Of a stretch of 43,160 nt of DNA, positions 1-8,671 are shown piece by piece. Under the pieces are notes generated by a model. That model was not told the DNA's origin. It saw only the letters and a program-made list of their open reading frames with translations, and searched no databases. The stretch's first letter is position 1; every line of letters begins with the position of its first letter. The DNA comes from an uncultured Prevotella sp. (lineage in GTDB: Bacteria > Bacteroidota > Bacteroidia > Bacteroidales > Bacteroidaceae): contig CAKPZJ010000025.1 of the NCBI GenBank assembly GCA_934204655.1, positions 1-43,160 on the forward strand, in the 5' to 3' direction. Made by a program: the position numbers and the translations under genes.

Positions 1-67
1 TAGTGCAAGCCGAGAGCAATCAAACTTGTTTGAATTGCCGAGGCGCCGCCTATCTTCTACAAAGGTA
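1..67 (-). repeat. 64-bp promoter-bearing repeat unit, partial at window edge
   Basis: This matches the tandem units at 41826-41964 and the unit at 26453-26524. It has the same order of parts: TAGTGCAAGCCGAG, an inverted repeat (CAAACTTGTTTG), TTGCCGAGGCG, then CTACAAAGGTA. Read on the minus strand it begins with TACCTTTG (60-67), and a TTTG lies 20 bp upstream of that (complement of 88-91), a good Bacteroidetes promoter pointing left out of the window. The unit would form the 5' leader of an off-window minus-strand gene. Confidence 0.6.
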
Positions 68-91
68 GCCATTGCGCCCATATCTGCCAAA
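60..91 (-). promoter_or_regulatory. Bacteroidetes-type promoter firing leftward
   Basis: On the minus strand the -33 box TTTG (88-91) is followed after 20 bp by the -7 box TACCTTTG (60-67). There is no gene to the left inside the window, so the target lies beyond position 1. Confidence 0.5.
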
Positions 92-207
92 TGTTTGGCC
101 ACATTCTTTTGCCTGTTATCTATACCGCCAGGGTTAGGCGGAACCGCTGCGGAGGGGCGGGTGAGGGCCGTGCCCCCGCGGGGAACCATAGTAGGCTTCG
201 TCCGAGG

Positions 208-290
208 GTTTGGGATGTACATTCTAAAGTTTGGGATGTACGTCCGGAGGTTCCGAATGTATATCCCAAGTCTTCGAACGTAGACGGCTA
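208..290. repeat. Degenerate 21-bp tandem repeat, 3-4 units
   Basis: Units start near 208, 229, 250 and 270. The first two share GTTTGGGATGTAC; the third and fourth are diverged (GTTCCGAATGTA, TCTTCGAACGTA). In one plus-strand frame the period of 21 reads as a heptad FGMYxxx, but that short frame has no other sign of being a gene. The 21-bp period also occurs inside the interspersed elements near 7.0, 17.0, 26.1 and 37.9 kb, though the sequences differ. The rest of 68-370, apart from the palindrome at 288-338, shows nothing I recognise. Confidence 0.6.
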
Positions 291-338
291 CGGCAGCGGG
301 CATCGGCATGGTTTCTGCCGTATGGCCCGCAGCCGTAG
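288..338. terminator. Long imperfect inverted repeat downstream of malQ
   Basis: The arms 288-308 and 316-338 pair over about 20 bp with one bulge and few mismatches (CTACGGC...GCGGGC against GGCCCGC...GCCGTAG). It lies 33 bp past the malQ stop. The T-rich run (TTTCTTGTTTTTT) follows on the plus strand, so it would end transcription best on the plus strand, and perhaps both ways. Only the inverted repeat is seen directly. Confidence 0.45.
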
Positions 339-370
339 TTTCTTGTTTTTTCACTGTTTTATAGCTTCCT

Positions 371-3040
371 TTAGCGCCGCCCCGCCTGCTCTATCATGTC
401 GGCTATGCGCTGGCGATAGTCGCGGTGGGTTGCTATCTGCTCTATGCTGACGTGCATGCGGTAACGCCAGTAGTGGTGAGGGTCGGCCGGTATGTTAATG
501 CGCTCGCCCATGGCATTGGGCAGCCGTAGCAGCTCGTCTATCGACAGCCAGTCTTGCAGGCTCAGTATGCACAGCATCGACGGCGACATGAGATGACGCT
601 CTACAATGTCCTCAGCCAGCCAGCCGGGCATAGGGTGGGGCGCCGGGTCGTCGTGGTGCAGCATGGACGAGTAGTAGTCCTGGGCACGGCCCTTGTCCTC
701 GTCCCACCACTGACGGAGCGGAGCCATGTCGTGCGACGAGATGGTACACACCGAGCGGTAAGGGTTGTGCTGTAGGTCGGCAAATCGGCACGCCGTCTTG
801 GGCATGGTCTGTATCTCCAGGCTCAGCACGCGCAGCTGTTCCATCACGGGCGCCACGCAGGCCGGCACCATGCCCAAGTCCTCGGCACAGGCCAGCATGC
901 GGGTGGCCTCTATCAGCGGTGGTAGCTTCTTCATCGCCTCGCCATACCAGTAGCCGTTGTTGCGGTGGTAGTAGAAGTCGTCGTAGAGACGGTCAAAGGC
1001 GCGCTGCCCATCCTCGCTCAGATGGCGGTAGGCGTGGGTGCGCTGGGCCGAGATGCGTGGGTGGTAGAGGCCGGCATGGCGGTGGTCTTCGAGGAAGAGC
1101 ACCTCGGTCAGGAGGTTGCAGAGCGCCCGCCCCTGAGCCTCGCTGAGCCGGTGGGCATCGACGAGGGCCTGCACCTTGCGCTCACTGTCTACCTCGGGGC
1201 ACAGGGCGTAGGTGCCGTCGGCCTGGGCCGACAGGCAGTGCTGGCGCAGATAGGCCGCCTCGGGGCCTGCCACGGCGCAGACCACGCTGTCGGTGATGTA
1301 GGGGCGCGTCATGGCACGGTCGAAGTGCAGACCGTAGACGGCCATGTCGTCGGGGCTGAGCGCGAGGGCCGGGGCAAACTGGCCCAGCAGGCCGCGGACA
1401 GCCTGGATGGGTATCTCCCAGATGCGGAAGAAACCGAGGATGTGGTCTATGCGGTAAGCGTCGAAGTAGAGGGCCATGTGGGTGAAGCGGCGGTTCCACC
1501 ACTGGCAGCCGTCGGCCAGCATAGCGTCCCAGTTGTATGTGGGAAATCCCCAGTTCTGGCCATCTACGGCAAAATCGTCGGGCGGGGCTCCGGCCTGGCC
1601 GTCCAGGCAGAAGTAGCGCGGCTCCATCCACACATCGCAGCCCTGGCGGTGAACGCCGATGGGTATGTCGCCCTTGAGCACTACGCCGCGGTGGCGGGCA
1701 TGGTCGTGGGCAGCCGTCATCTGGCTGTGCAGGACGTACTGGACATAATAGTAATAGGCCACCTGGTGATACTGCGGACTTCGGGCATCGCTCAGTGCGG
1801 GGCGGTCGGCCTCGTTCCAGGTGGCGTGGCCCTGCCACTGGGCAAAGTCGGTAGTGCGGTACGTGTCGCGCAGGTAGCAGTACTGGGCGTAGGGCACTAA
1901 CCACAGGCCGTTGTCATCGAAGAAGCGGGCAAAGTCGTCGGTGGCCATCGCCTGGCGGCCCTCCTGCTGGTATAGCTCGTGTAGGTAACTCTCCTTGGCT
2001 TGCATCATGCGCTCGTAGTCTATCTGGGGCAGGGCGTTGAGCTCGCGCTGCAGCCGGGCGTAGTGCTGGCGACGGTCGGAGCCGTTCAGGGGCGGCAGCT
2101 GGCGCAGGTCGGCATACTGCGGATGCAGGGCAAAGACGCTGATGCAGCTATAGGGATAGCTGTCGGTCCAGGTGTGGGTCACGGTGGTGTCGTTGATGGG
2201 CAGTACCTGGAGCATGCGCTGGCCCGTAGAGGCCACCAGGTCGGTCATGGCCATGAGGTCGCCGAAGTCGCCCACTCCGAAACTGCCATCGGTACGCAGG
2301 GAGAACACCGGGACGAGCGTGCCGGCCACGCGCTCGTCGCACAGTGGATAGAAGGACTGGTCCAGCTCGTACACCTGTAGTCCGGGCTCCTCGGCAAGGG
2401 TCAGGGTGCGGTTCATACCGTCTTCCCAGATGGGCGAGGGGTCGGCCCCATCGTGGATAATGACGAACTTGAACTCGATGGTGGTCTGCGTGAGCAGGTC
2501 GATGGGTATCTCGGCCACCCACTCGCAGTAGTTGTGTTCGGCCATGGGCAATCCCTGCTCTGGGTGCCACTCGCCCAGGGCCCGGTCGGCTCCCGTGAGT
2601 ACCAGCCGCTGTCCCGACCGCAGCTGTGGGGCCCGGCATACCAGTCGGGCACACCGGTCGCCTGGCGATCGTAGCGGTTGCAGGGCGTGTGGGTGCAAGC
2701 ACTCTGTAAATGCCGAACTATAGCGGTACGTATCATGTGGCACGTCTATCCATCGCCCGTACACGCGCACGGCGGGCTGTGGCCGTGTGGGCAGGTCAAG
2801 CCGGTGGCACACGGTAGTCCACTCGCGGCGCTGCGTGCCATGGGCTCCCTCTACGCTGAAGTAGTAGTCTATGGTGTCGGGAGCCTGGGCGGGTACGTGC
2901 CACACGCCCTGCCAGTGGGCGTTGTCGTCGGTGGTCATCAGGATGTGCTGAGGGCTGTCGGGGCGATGGGCCTCGGCTATGTGCAGGGCCATCTGCTCGC
3001 CCGTGGCGGTGTAATACTCGATGTAAAAGATAATATCCAT
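371..3040 (-). CDS. malQ: 4-alpha-glucanotransferase (GH77) with two N-terminal CBM20-like domains
   Basis: Amylomaltase/disproportionating enzyme, cytoplasmic (no signal peptide), which transfers alpha-1,4-glucan chains during maltooligosaccharide and glycogen metabolism. The 889-residue product starts MDIIFYIEYY; the frame could extend 18 residues upstream, but that stretch is not protein-like. Residues 1-115 and about 130-235 look like starch-binding CBM20 domains. The GH77 barrel begins near 245 (VFSLRTDGSFGVGDFGDL). The expected catalytic residues are present: nucleophile Asp about 532 in YRIDH, acid/base Glu about 720 in AEDLG, and Asp about 771 in SSHD. An insert of some 140 residues separates the first two. 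This two-CBM20 plus insert layout is that of plant DPE2-type enzymes, which act on maltose and soluble glucan. It lies 116 bp after the calycin/PCMD gene behind a hairpin, so it may be transcribed separately. Confidence 0.93.
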   Translation of the reverse strand: MDIIFYIEYYTATGEQMALHIAEAHRPDSPQHILMTTDDNAHWQGVWHVPAQAPDTIDYYFSVEGAHGTQRREWTTVCHRLDLPTRPQPAVRVYGRWIDVPHDTYRYSSAFTECLHPHALQPLRSPGDRCARLVCRAPQLRSGQRLVLTGADRALGEWHPEQGLPMAEHNYCEWVAEIPIDLLTQTTIEFKFVIIHDGADPSPIWEDGMNRTLTLAEEPGLQVYELDQSFYPLCDERVAGTLVPVFSLRTDGSFGVGDFGDLMAMTDLVASTGQRMLQVLPINDTTVTHTWTDSYPYSCISVFALHPQYADLRQLPPLNGSDRRQHYARLQRELNALPQIDYERMMQAKESYLHELYQQEGRQAMATDDFARFFDDNGLWLVPYAQYCYLRDTYRTTDFAQWQGHATWNEADRPALSDARSPQYHQVAYYYYVQYVLHSQMTAAHDHARHRGVVLKGDIPIGVHRQGCDVWMEPRYFCLDGQAGAPPDDFAVDGQNWGFPTYNWDAMLADGCQWWNRRFTHMALYFDAYRIDHILGFFRIWEIPIQAVRGLLGQFAPALALSPDDMAVYGLHFDRAMTRPYITDSVVCAVAGPEAAYLRQHCLSAQADGTYALCPEVDSERKVQALVDAHRLSEAQGRALCNLLTEVLFLEDHRHAGLYHPRISAQRTHAYRHLSEDGQRAFDRLYDDFYYHRNNGYWYGEAMKKLPPLIEATRMLACAEDLGMVPACVAPVMEQLRVLSLEIQTMPKTACRFADLQHNPYRSVCTISSHDMAPLRQWWDEDKGRAQDYYSSMLHHDDPAPHPMPGWLAEDIVERHLMSPSMLCILSLQDWLSIDELLRLPNAMGERINIPADPHHYWRYRMHVSIEQIATHRDYRQRIADMIEQAGRR

Positions 3041-3079
3041 GGCTGCAATGATGATTAGCTGTGGTGGGTGAAACGACAA

Positions 3080-3129
3080 AGCGGAGAAAGACATCCGCGC
3101 GGGCTGCGCACAGACGGTCTTCCTCCGCT
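3080..3129 (-). terminator. Hairpin between the calycin/PCMD gene and malQ
   Basis: The arms AGCGGAGAAAGAC (3080-3092) and GTCTTCCTCCGCT (3117-3129) pair over 13 bp with one mismatch. On the minus strand it is followed by a weak T-containing stretch. It could end or attenuate the upstream operon before malQ. Confidence 0.5.
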
Positions 3130-3156
3130 GTAGAAGGGGTCAGTGCCCGTGGGCTG

Positions 3157-4740
3157 TTACTTGCTGAGCTCCTTGACAGCAGTGCCGTCAGCGTACTTGA
3201 TAACGTACACCTGGCCGGGCTGCTTCTGGCTAACCTGCTGACCGTTCAGGTTGTATATGCCTACTACCTTCTTGGCGGCAGTGGTGGTGGCGTTGTCTAT
3301 GCCGTTGGTAACACTCTCGTCAATGGTGTAGTTGACGGTGTAGCTGGCGCTCTTGGTAAGGTCCTCGCTGTACACTACCACCTTGATGGGCTTGTTCTTG
3401 CCTGCAACATAGGCCAGGGTGGTGAAGCCGTTTACAGCTACGGGTGTAACATCGCTGGCGGTGGGCTGCTGAGGTACCTTGATGGTGTACTCCTTGGTGG
3501 CGGGGTCGAAGTTGTCTACCGCGTTGCCGAATACCTTAATGCCCTGCAGCTTGGGAGTGTACACCAGCTCCATATCGTCTACATACAACTCGTCGCCGTC
3601 GCTTCCCTGGCCTGGGTCGGCATTGGTAGAGATGGTAACGAGGATGGCCTTGGTGGCAGCCTTGTTGGCGGCATACTTATCGTAGTCAAAGGGGATAGAC
3701 AGGCGTACCCACTTGTCCTCGCTGGCTATCTTGGTGTCGGTGGCCTTGGCTACCACGTTGGTATAAGCCTTGTCCTCGGGGTCCTGGTAACGTGTGCCAT
3801 CGGTAATGACGGCATTGACGGTGGCATAGGGATGCTCGGGAGTGGCAGTGGCCTGCTTGAACTTAACCCAGACTGCCAACGAGTCTGGCTGACCGCCTAA
3901 CAGGGTGTAGAAAGGGTCACCATTGGCATCCTTGTCCTTGTTGGTAATGTCCAGGAAAGCATGGTTATTGGGATCAGTGGCAAACATGGCACCTGCGTTC
4001 ATGCGCCCGGTGGTGATGGTGCCGTTGGCTATGATGCCAAATACGGTTGTGGCTTTGACGAGGATACTCGATTTGCCACTGGTGCCCGGTCGCACGTCGT
4101 TGCTTGATGCTGTATGTACACCATTGCTGAACGCATTTTGTGCCTCGGCGAAGTCGCCAGTAGCAGAGAGGAAAGAGTGCCAGTGATTGGGCTCATCAGC
4201 TACTTTGTCGAGGGCCGGGTTCTCGCTGTTGTGATACTCTTCTTTGTGGAAAGCCTCGAAGTTAGAGTTTGGAATCTGCATTGTGGCTGAGTTGAAGAGC
4301 ACCTTGATGTCCATACTCATTTTGGTAAATGGGATGGTGATGTCTGCCTTGAGTGCCCCGTTCTTAATGGCGGCCTTGAGAGCCACGGGGATGGGAGGAT
4401 TGCTGAGCGTGGGGCCCAACCAGAAATGAGCGCCGCTGCCCTTGGTTATTGTGATACTCTGCTCGGTCTGCATGGTGATGGTGCCATCGGCTGCGGTGGT
4501 AGCCTCTACGTCTTTCAGCACGATATTGCCTACATAGGTGATTGCACCGCCCATGTTGAGCGTGAAGTTGTTGAGCTGGAACTCGTATTTTCCGTTTGCC
4601 TGCTTGTTGGCGGTGATAGTGGACTGCTGCGAGGCAACGGGGCCACCATTGATGGCTACGGCCAGCTGGCCCGTGTAGTCATCGGCCAGTGCGCTAAGCG
4701 AACTGATGGCTGCCATGATAAGGGTGAAAATTTTCTTCAT
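3157..4740 (-). CDS. Secreted calycin-like / PCMD domain protein with Prevotella C-terminal tail
   Basis: The protein has 527 residues starting MKKIFTLIMAAISSLSALA, a clear signal peptide; a longer frame upstream would run into the neighbouring gene's stop region and reads as non-protein. Residues about 20-150 form a beta-rich domain resembling Bacteroidetes calycin-like (lipocalin-type) domains. About 150-400 resembles PCMD, a domain called 'putative carbohydrate metabolism' in Pfam: it starts IPNSNFE and ends in DDMELVY. A short Ig-like stretch follows, then the tail VGIYNLNGQQV...GQVYVIKYADGT, of the kind seen at the ends of many Prevotella exported proteins. It is the third gene of an operon with an outer-membrane barrel and a PCMD lipoprotein, suggesting a cell-surface complex. 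The ligand is unknown; sugar and lipid are both possible. Confidence 0.8.
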   Translation of the reverse strand: MKKIFTLIMAAISSLSALADDYTGQLAVAINGGPVASQQSTITANKQANGKYEFQLNNFTLNMGGAITYVGNIVLKDVEATTAADGTITMQTEQSITITKGSGAHFWLGPTLSNPPIPVALKAAIKNGALKADITIPFTKMSMDIKVLFNSATMQIPNSNFEAFHKEEYHNSENPALDKVADEPNHWHSFLSATGDFAEAQNAFSNGVHTASSNDVRPGTSGKSSILVKATTVFGIIANGTITTGRMNAGAMFATDPNNHAFLDITNKDKDANGDPFYTLLGGQPDSLAVWVKFKQATATPEHPYATVNAVITDGTRYQDPEDKAYTNVVAKATDTKIASEDKWVRLSIPFDYDKYAANKAATKAILVTISTNADPGQGSDGDELYVDDMELVYTPKLQGIKVFGNAVDNFDPATKEYTIKVPQQPTASDVTPVAVNGFTTLAYVAGKNKPIKVVVYSEDLTKSASYTVNYTIDESVTNGIDNATTTAAKKVVGIYNLNGQQVSQKQPGQVYVIKYADGTAVKELSK

Positions 4741-4792
4741 AATTACTTGCTTTTTAATTGAGTGTTTTGTTATATCCTGAATAATCGTTGTG

Positions 4793-5539
4793 TTACTTGA
4801 GCTTATAGATAATGCCCACGGTGCCGAAGATGGGGTAGAGGGTCTGCTCGATGGTCTTGAAGGAGCTGTGATGGATGCCCGTAATGCCCCAGGCAATGTC
4901 GGCGTAAGCACCCCAGCGACGGTATATCTGCCAGTCGGCACCAGCGTCGAAGCCTACCTGTATCTTGCGCATCTTGTCGCCGAAGTCGTAGGTACCGCGG
5001 GTGGTCTCGGTGTTACCTATATCTACCTTGGGACCTGTGGGATCGCCCTTGCGCAGGTAGCCGTCGTACACGTAGCCCTTGAACACGCGCGTAGACACGT
5101 ACGACAGGTACGGGCCAGCCTTGATGAGCACGCGGCCGGTACGCAGGGTGGCCATAACGGGTATGGTGAGCATCCACTCCTCGCACTCGGTGACCAGGTT
5201 GCCCGTGTACATACCCTCAATGCGGTCTCCCTCCTTCGTCATCTCCATGTGGTAGTTCTTCACGGTGGCATCTATCTTCATGGCCTTGTTCTCCAGGTGC
5301 AGGCCGCTCATCATTCCCCATCTGCCCCATATATCCTTTTGTACATCGATACCCAATGAGAAGTTGGGCTTCAGTGTAAATTTGTTCATACGCCTAATGG
5401 TGGCCGGCATGCCTATCGGGGCTGTTCCACCGATATTGTATCCTAAGCGCACGGTATAGTTGAGGCTGTCAGGCAGGCTGATGGCATGTGCCTGGAGTGT
5501 CAGCGCCATAAGGGCGAGCAGTATGATGGTCTTTTTCAT
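4793..5539 (-). CDS. Outer-membrane beta-barrel protein (PorT/OMP_b-brl type)
   Basis: The 248-residue product has a signal peptide (MKKTIILLALMALTLQAHA) and then alternating amphipathic strands ending in a hydrophobic, lysine-terminated strand (GTVGIIYKLK). This is typical of the small Bacteroidetes outer-membrane barrels grouped as porin-family or OMP_b-brl proteins. Strands include NFSLGIDVQKDIWGRWG and IQVGFDAGADWQIYRRWG. It lies 52 bp upstream of the calycin/PCMD gene and 32 bp downstream of the PCMD lipoprotein gene, all on the minus strand. It could anchor or export the two PCMD partners. The specific function is unknown. Confidence 0.8.
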   Translation of the reverse strand: MKKTIILLALMALTLQAHAISLPDSLNYTVRLGYNIGGTAPIGMPATIRRMNKFTLKPNFSLGIDVQKDIWGRWGMMSGLHLENKAMKIDATVKNYHMEMTKEGDRIEGMYTGNLVTECEEWMLTIPVMATLRTGRVLIKAGPYLSYVSTRVFKGYVYDGYLRKGDPTGPKVDIGNTETTRGTYDFGDKMRKIQVGFDAGADWQIYRRWGAYADIAWGITGIHHSSFKTIEQTLYPIFGTVGIIYKLK

Positions 5540-5571
5540 TGCTGTGTCGTGTTTGGTTGTCGGTGGATGGG

Positions 5572-6714
5572 TTACTCCTGGGTCTCGCAGACGATGCGAA
5601 CCTTGTCTATGTCGAGCGTACTGTTGACAGCTCCCTGGAAATAGGCACCGTCGGCACTCGACGAGAAGACGACGGCCAAGCTGTAGCCGCGGTTCTCGAG
5701 CAGGTCGAGGTCAAGGTCGCTGTCGAAGGTAAAGTCTACCTGGAACTGACGCCACTCAGTGGTGGCGGGCAGGTCGGTGGCTATGGCGCGGGCCACGATG
5801 AGCGGGCTGGTCTGCACATTCTCGCCGTTGAGGGTGACGGCATTGCCCTGGGCATCGTGGTTGCGGTACAGGATGGCGTAGATAGAGGGCGTGTCCTGCT
5901 TGCCGTCGACATAGGAGCCGTCCTGGTTCTGGAACTTGGGGCCAGGGGTGTAGCGGTAGTAGCCCGTAAACTGCTTGGGACGCTTATCGAACGGGCGGCC
6001 GAAGTGAGTAGCCTGGAGGGGCTCCTGCAAGGCGTCGCCAATGGAGAACTCGCCTAAGAACAAGTTGCCTGCGGCGATGCGCTTGTTTAACATTACAGCC
6101 AAAGGGCCTGTGGCGCGGGTCACCAAGCGTACTCCCTTGCCGTCCAAGCTGTTGTCTAAGGGTATGGTGGGGTACTCATCGGGCTTAGCTGATGAGTTGG
6201 AAATCTCGAAGCCACCGTTGCCCGTGGCCCAGACGTCGGTCTGGACACCGTCCTCGTTCTCGCTCCAGATGTAGTACTCGCCGTAGCTGTCCAGGTGATA
6301 GGTCTCGAAGTCGTACTCGATGGTGTCCTTGACCGTCTTGGTAACAGGCACTACCGATACGGTGTAGTCGCGGTGCCAGGCGTGGTCTGCCGAGGTTACC
6401 CGGTAGCTGACGGGGCCCTGAGAGAAGTCGTGTACGCTGCCATTGGCCGGCTCTACGATAGCGCCGGGCGTTGTGGCAAATCTGGGAGCCAGCGCGGTGA
6501 TGTCGGCCTTGCGTTTGACGCTGAAACGGATGTCAGTCTTGTCTGTGAGCACGTTGACTAAACTGTCGCTGGCCTGATAGAACATGTCGGAAGGGTCATC
6601 GGCGTGTAGCCAAGCCTGCGTGATGTCGCACTCGGCGTTAGGGGCTTCGTCCTTGAAGCAAGAGGTGAGCGAGAGGATACCTATGCACCCACAGAGGATG
6701 TGGCTCTTATTCAT
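5572..6714 (-). CDS. PCMD-domain lipoprotein
   Basis: The 380-residue product has a lipoprotein signal (lipobox LTSC, Cys about residue 19). An N-terminal Ig-like region of about 110 residues (SYRVTSADHAWHRDYTVSV) precedes a PCMD domain that begins around DTIEYDFETYHLDSYGEYYIWSE and ends near STLDIDKVRIVC. PCMD proteins are common in gut and oral Bacteroidetes and are thought to sit on the outer surface and bind or process glycans; direct evidence is thin. It is the first gene of the PCMD/barrel/calycin unit. The two PCMD proteins of the operon share only the domain, not the rest. A -7-like box lies 29-36 bp upstream. Confidence 0.8.
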   Translation of the reverse strand: MNKSHILCGCIGILSLTSCFKDEAPNAECDITQAWLHADDPSDMFYQASDSLVNVLTDKTDIRFSVKRKADITALAPRFATTPGAIVEPANGSVHDFSQGPVSYRVTSADHAWHRDYTVSVVPVTKTVKDTIEYDFETYHLDSYGEYYIWSENEDGVQTDVWATGNGGFEISNSSAKPDEYPTIPLDNSLDGKGVRLVTRATGPLAVMLNKRIAAGNLFLGEFSIGDALQEPLQATHFGRPFDKRPKQFTGYYRYTPGPKFQNQDGSYVDGKQDTPSIYAILYRNHDAQGNAVTLNGENVQTSPLIVARAIATDLPATTEWRQFQVDFTFDSDLDLDLLENRGYSLAVVFSSSADGAYFQGAVNSTLDIDKVRIVCETQE

Positions 6715-6742
6715 TTGTATTCCAATTCAATAAAACTGAGTG

Positions 6743-6750
6743 CAAAATTA
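6743..6750 (-). promoter_or_regulatory. Putative -7 box for the PCMD operon
   Basis: TAATTTTG on the minus strand lies 29-36 bp upstream of the PCMD lipoprotein start. The expected -33 position carries only a partial match (TTCG near 6770). Confidence 0.4.
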
Positions 6751-6877
6751 CAAAATAAAAACGTGCGTTCGAAACTTTTTTATCGAAAAAACTCAGTGTG
6801 TTGATAAAAGTTTTCACCCTGGAGCTTGTTTTGATTTCTCCATTTGGCAAAATCAGGGGGCTGGGAGCCATCAGAAA

Positions 6878-6910
6878 GGTAAAAAAGTAAAAAGATAAAA
6901 AAGCAAAAAG
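6878..6910. repeat. A-rich GTAAAAA-type short tandem tract
   Basis: A degenerate tract of 7-8 bp units (GGTAAAAAAGTAAAAAG and so on). A half copy of the 77-bp element core (GGCTGGGAGCCATCAG, near 6860-6874) directly precedes it. Similar tracts lie at 26032-26065 and, on the other strand, at 37832-37857 and 37987-38024. Confidence 0.6.
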
Positions 6911-6970
6911 AACTCCCTGCACGCTGGCGATTATTTTCTGTACGCCAATGGCAGTCGCAGAAATCGTGAA

Positions 6971-7047
6971 GACCGACCTTTACGATGCTGGGAGCCGTCA
7001 TTAGCGAGCTGGGAGCCGTCTTTAGAAAGCTAAAGACCGGTCTTTTC
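6971..7047 (+). repeat. 77-bp interspersed element, copy 1
   Basis: It begins GACCGACCTTTACGATG, contains two 21-bp direct repeats each reading GCTGGGAGCCGTCwTTAG, and ends AAAGACCGGTCTTTTC. The two ends are inverted repeats of each other (GACCGnnCTTT / AAAGnnCGGTC). It sits between two divergent genes, in a 640-bp gap that otherwise holds only the A-rich tract and the two promoters. Confidence 0.8.
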
Positions 7048-7288
7048 TTTTACCGCGATGGCCGCTGGAATATTCGCAGCTATTAAGGGGCTGATGAGGA
7101 TGGCCTCGCAAACAGCGCGTTGGCCACACGGGCTTGCCCATGGCCATTAGGGTCGCCGCCCCCATAGTTATAGTGCCGCTCATCGGTTCCGCCTCTGTCC
7201 TAACACCCTCTTGGGGAACAGGGGAGCGTAGTCTCTGACCGTGCAAAAAAAACTGGCAGATGTGTGGTGCTTTCTCGCACGGAATGTG

Positions 7289-7296
7289 TAACTTTG
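7289..7296 (+). promoter_or_regulatory. -7 box upstream of the DUF4861 gene
   Basis: TAACTTTG lies 56 bp before the ATG at 7352. There is no clear TTTG at the -33 position. Confidence 0.45.
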
Positions 7297-7351
7297 TGTG
7301 CAGTAATATCTACTTACGCAGAAATCTACAGAACAACAACACTTGATACAG

Positions 7352-8581
7352 ATGATAAAACCGCTTACCTTATTGCTGGCCTTGGCTCTGGCCGGCACTG
7401 CCGCCGCTCAGACGCGGCATACGGCTGCCTTTACGGTACAGGTGGCCAATGATGGAGCCGTGGCCCACGAGGCTGTACCCGTAGTGATAGCTCTCCAGAA
7501 GTATGGCGTGGACGTACACACGGCCCTGGTGAAGTGTGGGGGCAACGAGGTGCCGTGCCAGATAGACGACATGGACCGCGACGGACGGCCCGATGAGCTG
7601 TGCTTCATGGCTCAGGTGGGCCCGCGCACGGCCCGTAGCTATGCCGTGGCCATAGCCGACAGCGGACAGCCCCGCTCCTACACGCCCCGAACTTATGCAG
7701 AGATGATGTTGCCCCACAAGGGCGACCGGAAGATATACATCAGCGAGCTGACCGTAGACCGTGGTTCGGCCAGCGCCTTTAATGCCGTGGTGCCCCATGG
7801 CCCCGCCTTCGAGAACGAGTATGGCGCCTACCGCATCTACTTCGACCACAGGCAGACGGTGGACCTCTATGGCAAGGTAAACCGCCAGCTGGAGCTCCGC
7901 CAGACCCATTTCTACCCCTCGGCTCAGCAGCTCCGTGCCGGCTGCGGCGACGATGTGCTCTGGGTGGGCGACTCGTTTGGCCTGGGGGCACTGCGCGGAT
8001 GGGACGGACGGCATCCCACCATGATAGACAGTCTGGCGCGGCGCACCATGCGCGTGCTGGCAAGTGGCCCCGTAAGGGCGGTGGTCGAGGTGGTCAACAC
8101 GGGATGGCAGACGGCAGCCGCCGGACAGCCGCCGGTGAACATGACCACACGCTATGCGGTCTATGCCGGCAGGCGCGATGTCGAGGTGAACGTCAGTTTT
8201 GACCGCCCCGCCGCTGGCTACGAGTTTGCTACCGGCCTGGTCAACGTCAAGGGCTCTGAAGAGTACTCCGACCACCACGGCCTGCGTGCCTGCTGGGGTA
8301 CCGACTGGCCTGTGGCCGAGCGCGACTCGGTCGGCCATAAGCGCGAGACGGTGGGCCTGGCCATCAGCATACCCCGCCGCTACGTGGTGCGCGAGCTGCC
8401 GGCCGACCGCGACAACTATCCCTTTGTGGTGAGCACCGCCGGCGGCAGCCGTCTGCACTACTGGCTCAACTTCGCTTCGGCCAACGAGACCCGGGGCTAT
8501 CACTCGGCCCGCGAGTGGTTTGCCTACCTGCGCCAATGGCAGCGCCAGCTGGACAGCCCGGTGCGCATAAGCGGCCTGTAA
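7352..8581 (+). CDS. DUF4861 domain protein, exported
   Basis: The 409-residue product begins MIKPLTLLLALALAGTAAAQ, a signal peptide; a TTG three codons upstream is a less likely start. The body matches what I recall of DUF4861 (periplasmic or extracellular Bacteroidetes proteins linked to polysaccharide use): an opening beta-rich segment with CQIDDMDRDGRPDEL, then DHRQTVDLYGK and a carbohydrate-enzyme-like second half (YSDHHGLRACWGTDWP) ending in a Trp/Tyr-rich stretch. No enzyme activity can be read from the sequence. It is followed after 90 bp by GH97 in the same direction and is probably co-transcribed with it, so a role alongside alpha-glycoside hydrolysis is likely. Confidence 0.75.
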   Translation: MIKPLTLLLALALAGTAAAQTRHTAAFTVQVANDGAVAHEAVPVVIALQKYGVDVHTALVKCGGNEVPCQIDDMDRDGRPDELCFMAQVGPRTARSYAVAIADSGQPRSYTPRTYAEMMLPHKGDRKIYISELTVDRGSASAFNAVVPHGPAFENEYGAYRIYFDHRQTVDLYGKVNRQLELRQTHFYPSAQQLRAGCGDDVLWVGDSFGLGALRGWDGRHPTMIDSLARRTMRVLASGPVRAVVEVVNTGWQTAAAGQPPVNMTTRYAVYAGRRDVEVNVSFDRPAAGYEFATGLVNVKGSEEYSDHHGLRACWGTDWPVAERDSVGHKRETVGLAISIPRRYVVRELPADRDNYPFVVSTAGGSRLHYWLNFASANETRGYHSAREWFAYLRQWQRQLDSPVRISGL

Positions 8582-8671
8582 CTACCACGGCCCCTCTCGC
8601 GCGTACGCGCGTATATATATAATAGGTGGGCCGACATGCAGAAGGCACACTAAATCCTATAACTAAAACAG

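Noticed and set aside
26..283. An 85-codon frame ending in FGMYILKFGMYVRR
   Set aside because: It consists of the 64-bp unit and the 21-bp repeat; no sign of a real gene start.
7370..8536. A 388-codon antisense frame within the DUF4861 gene
   Set aside because: Same reason: no signal peptide or domain, full overlap with a better-supported gene.
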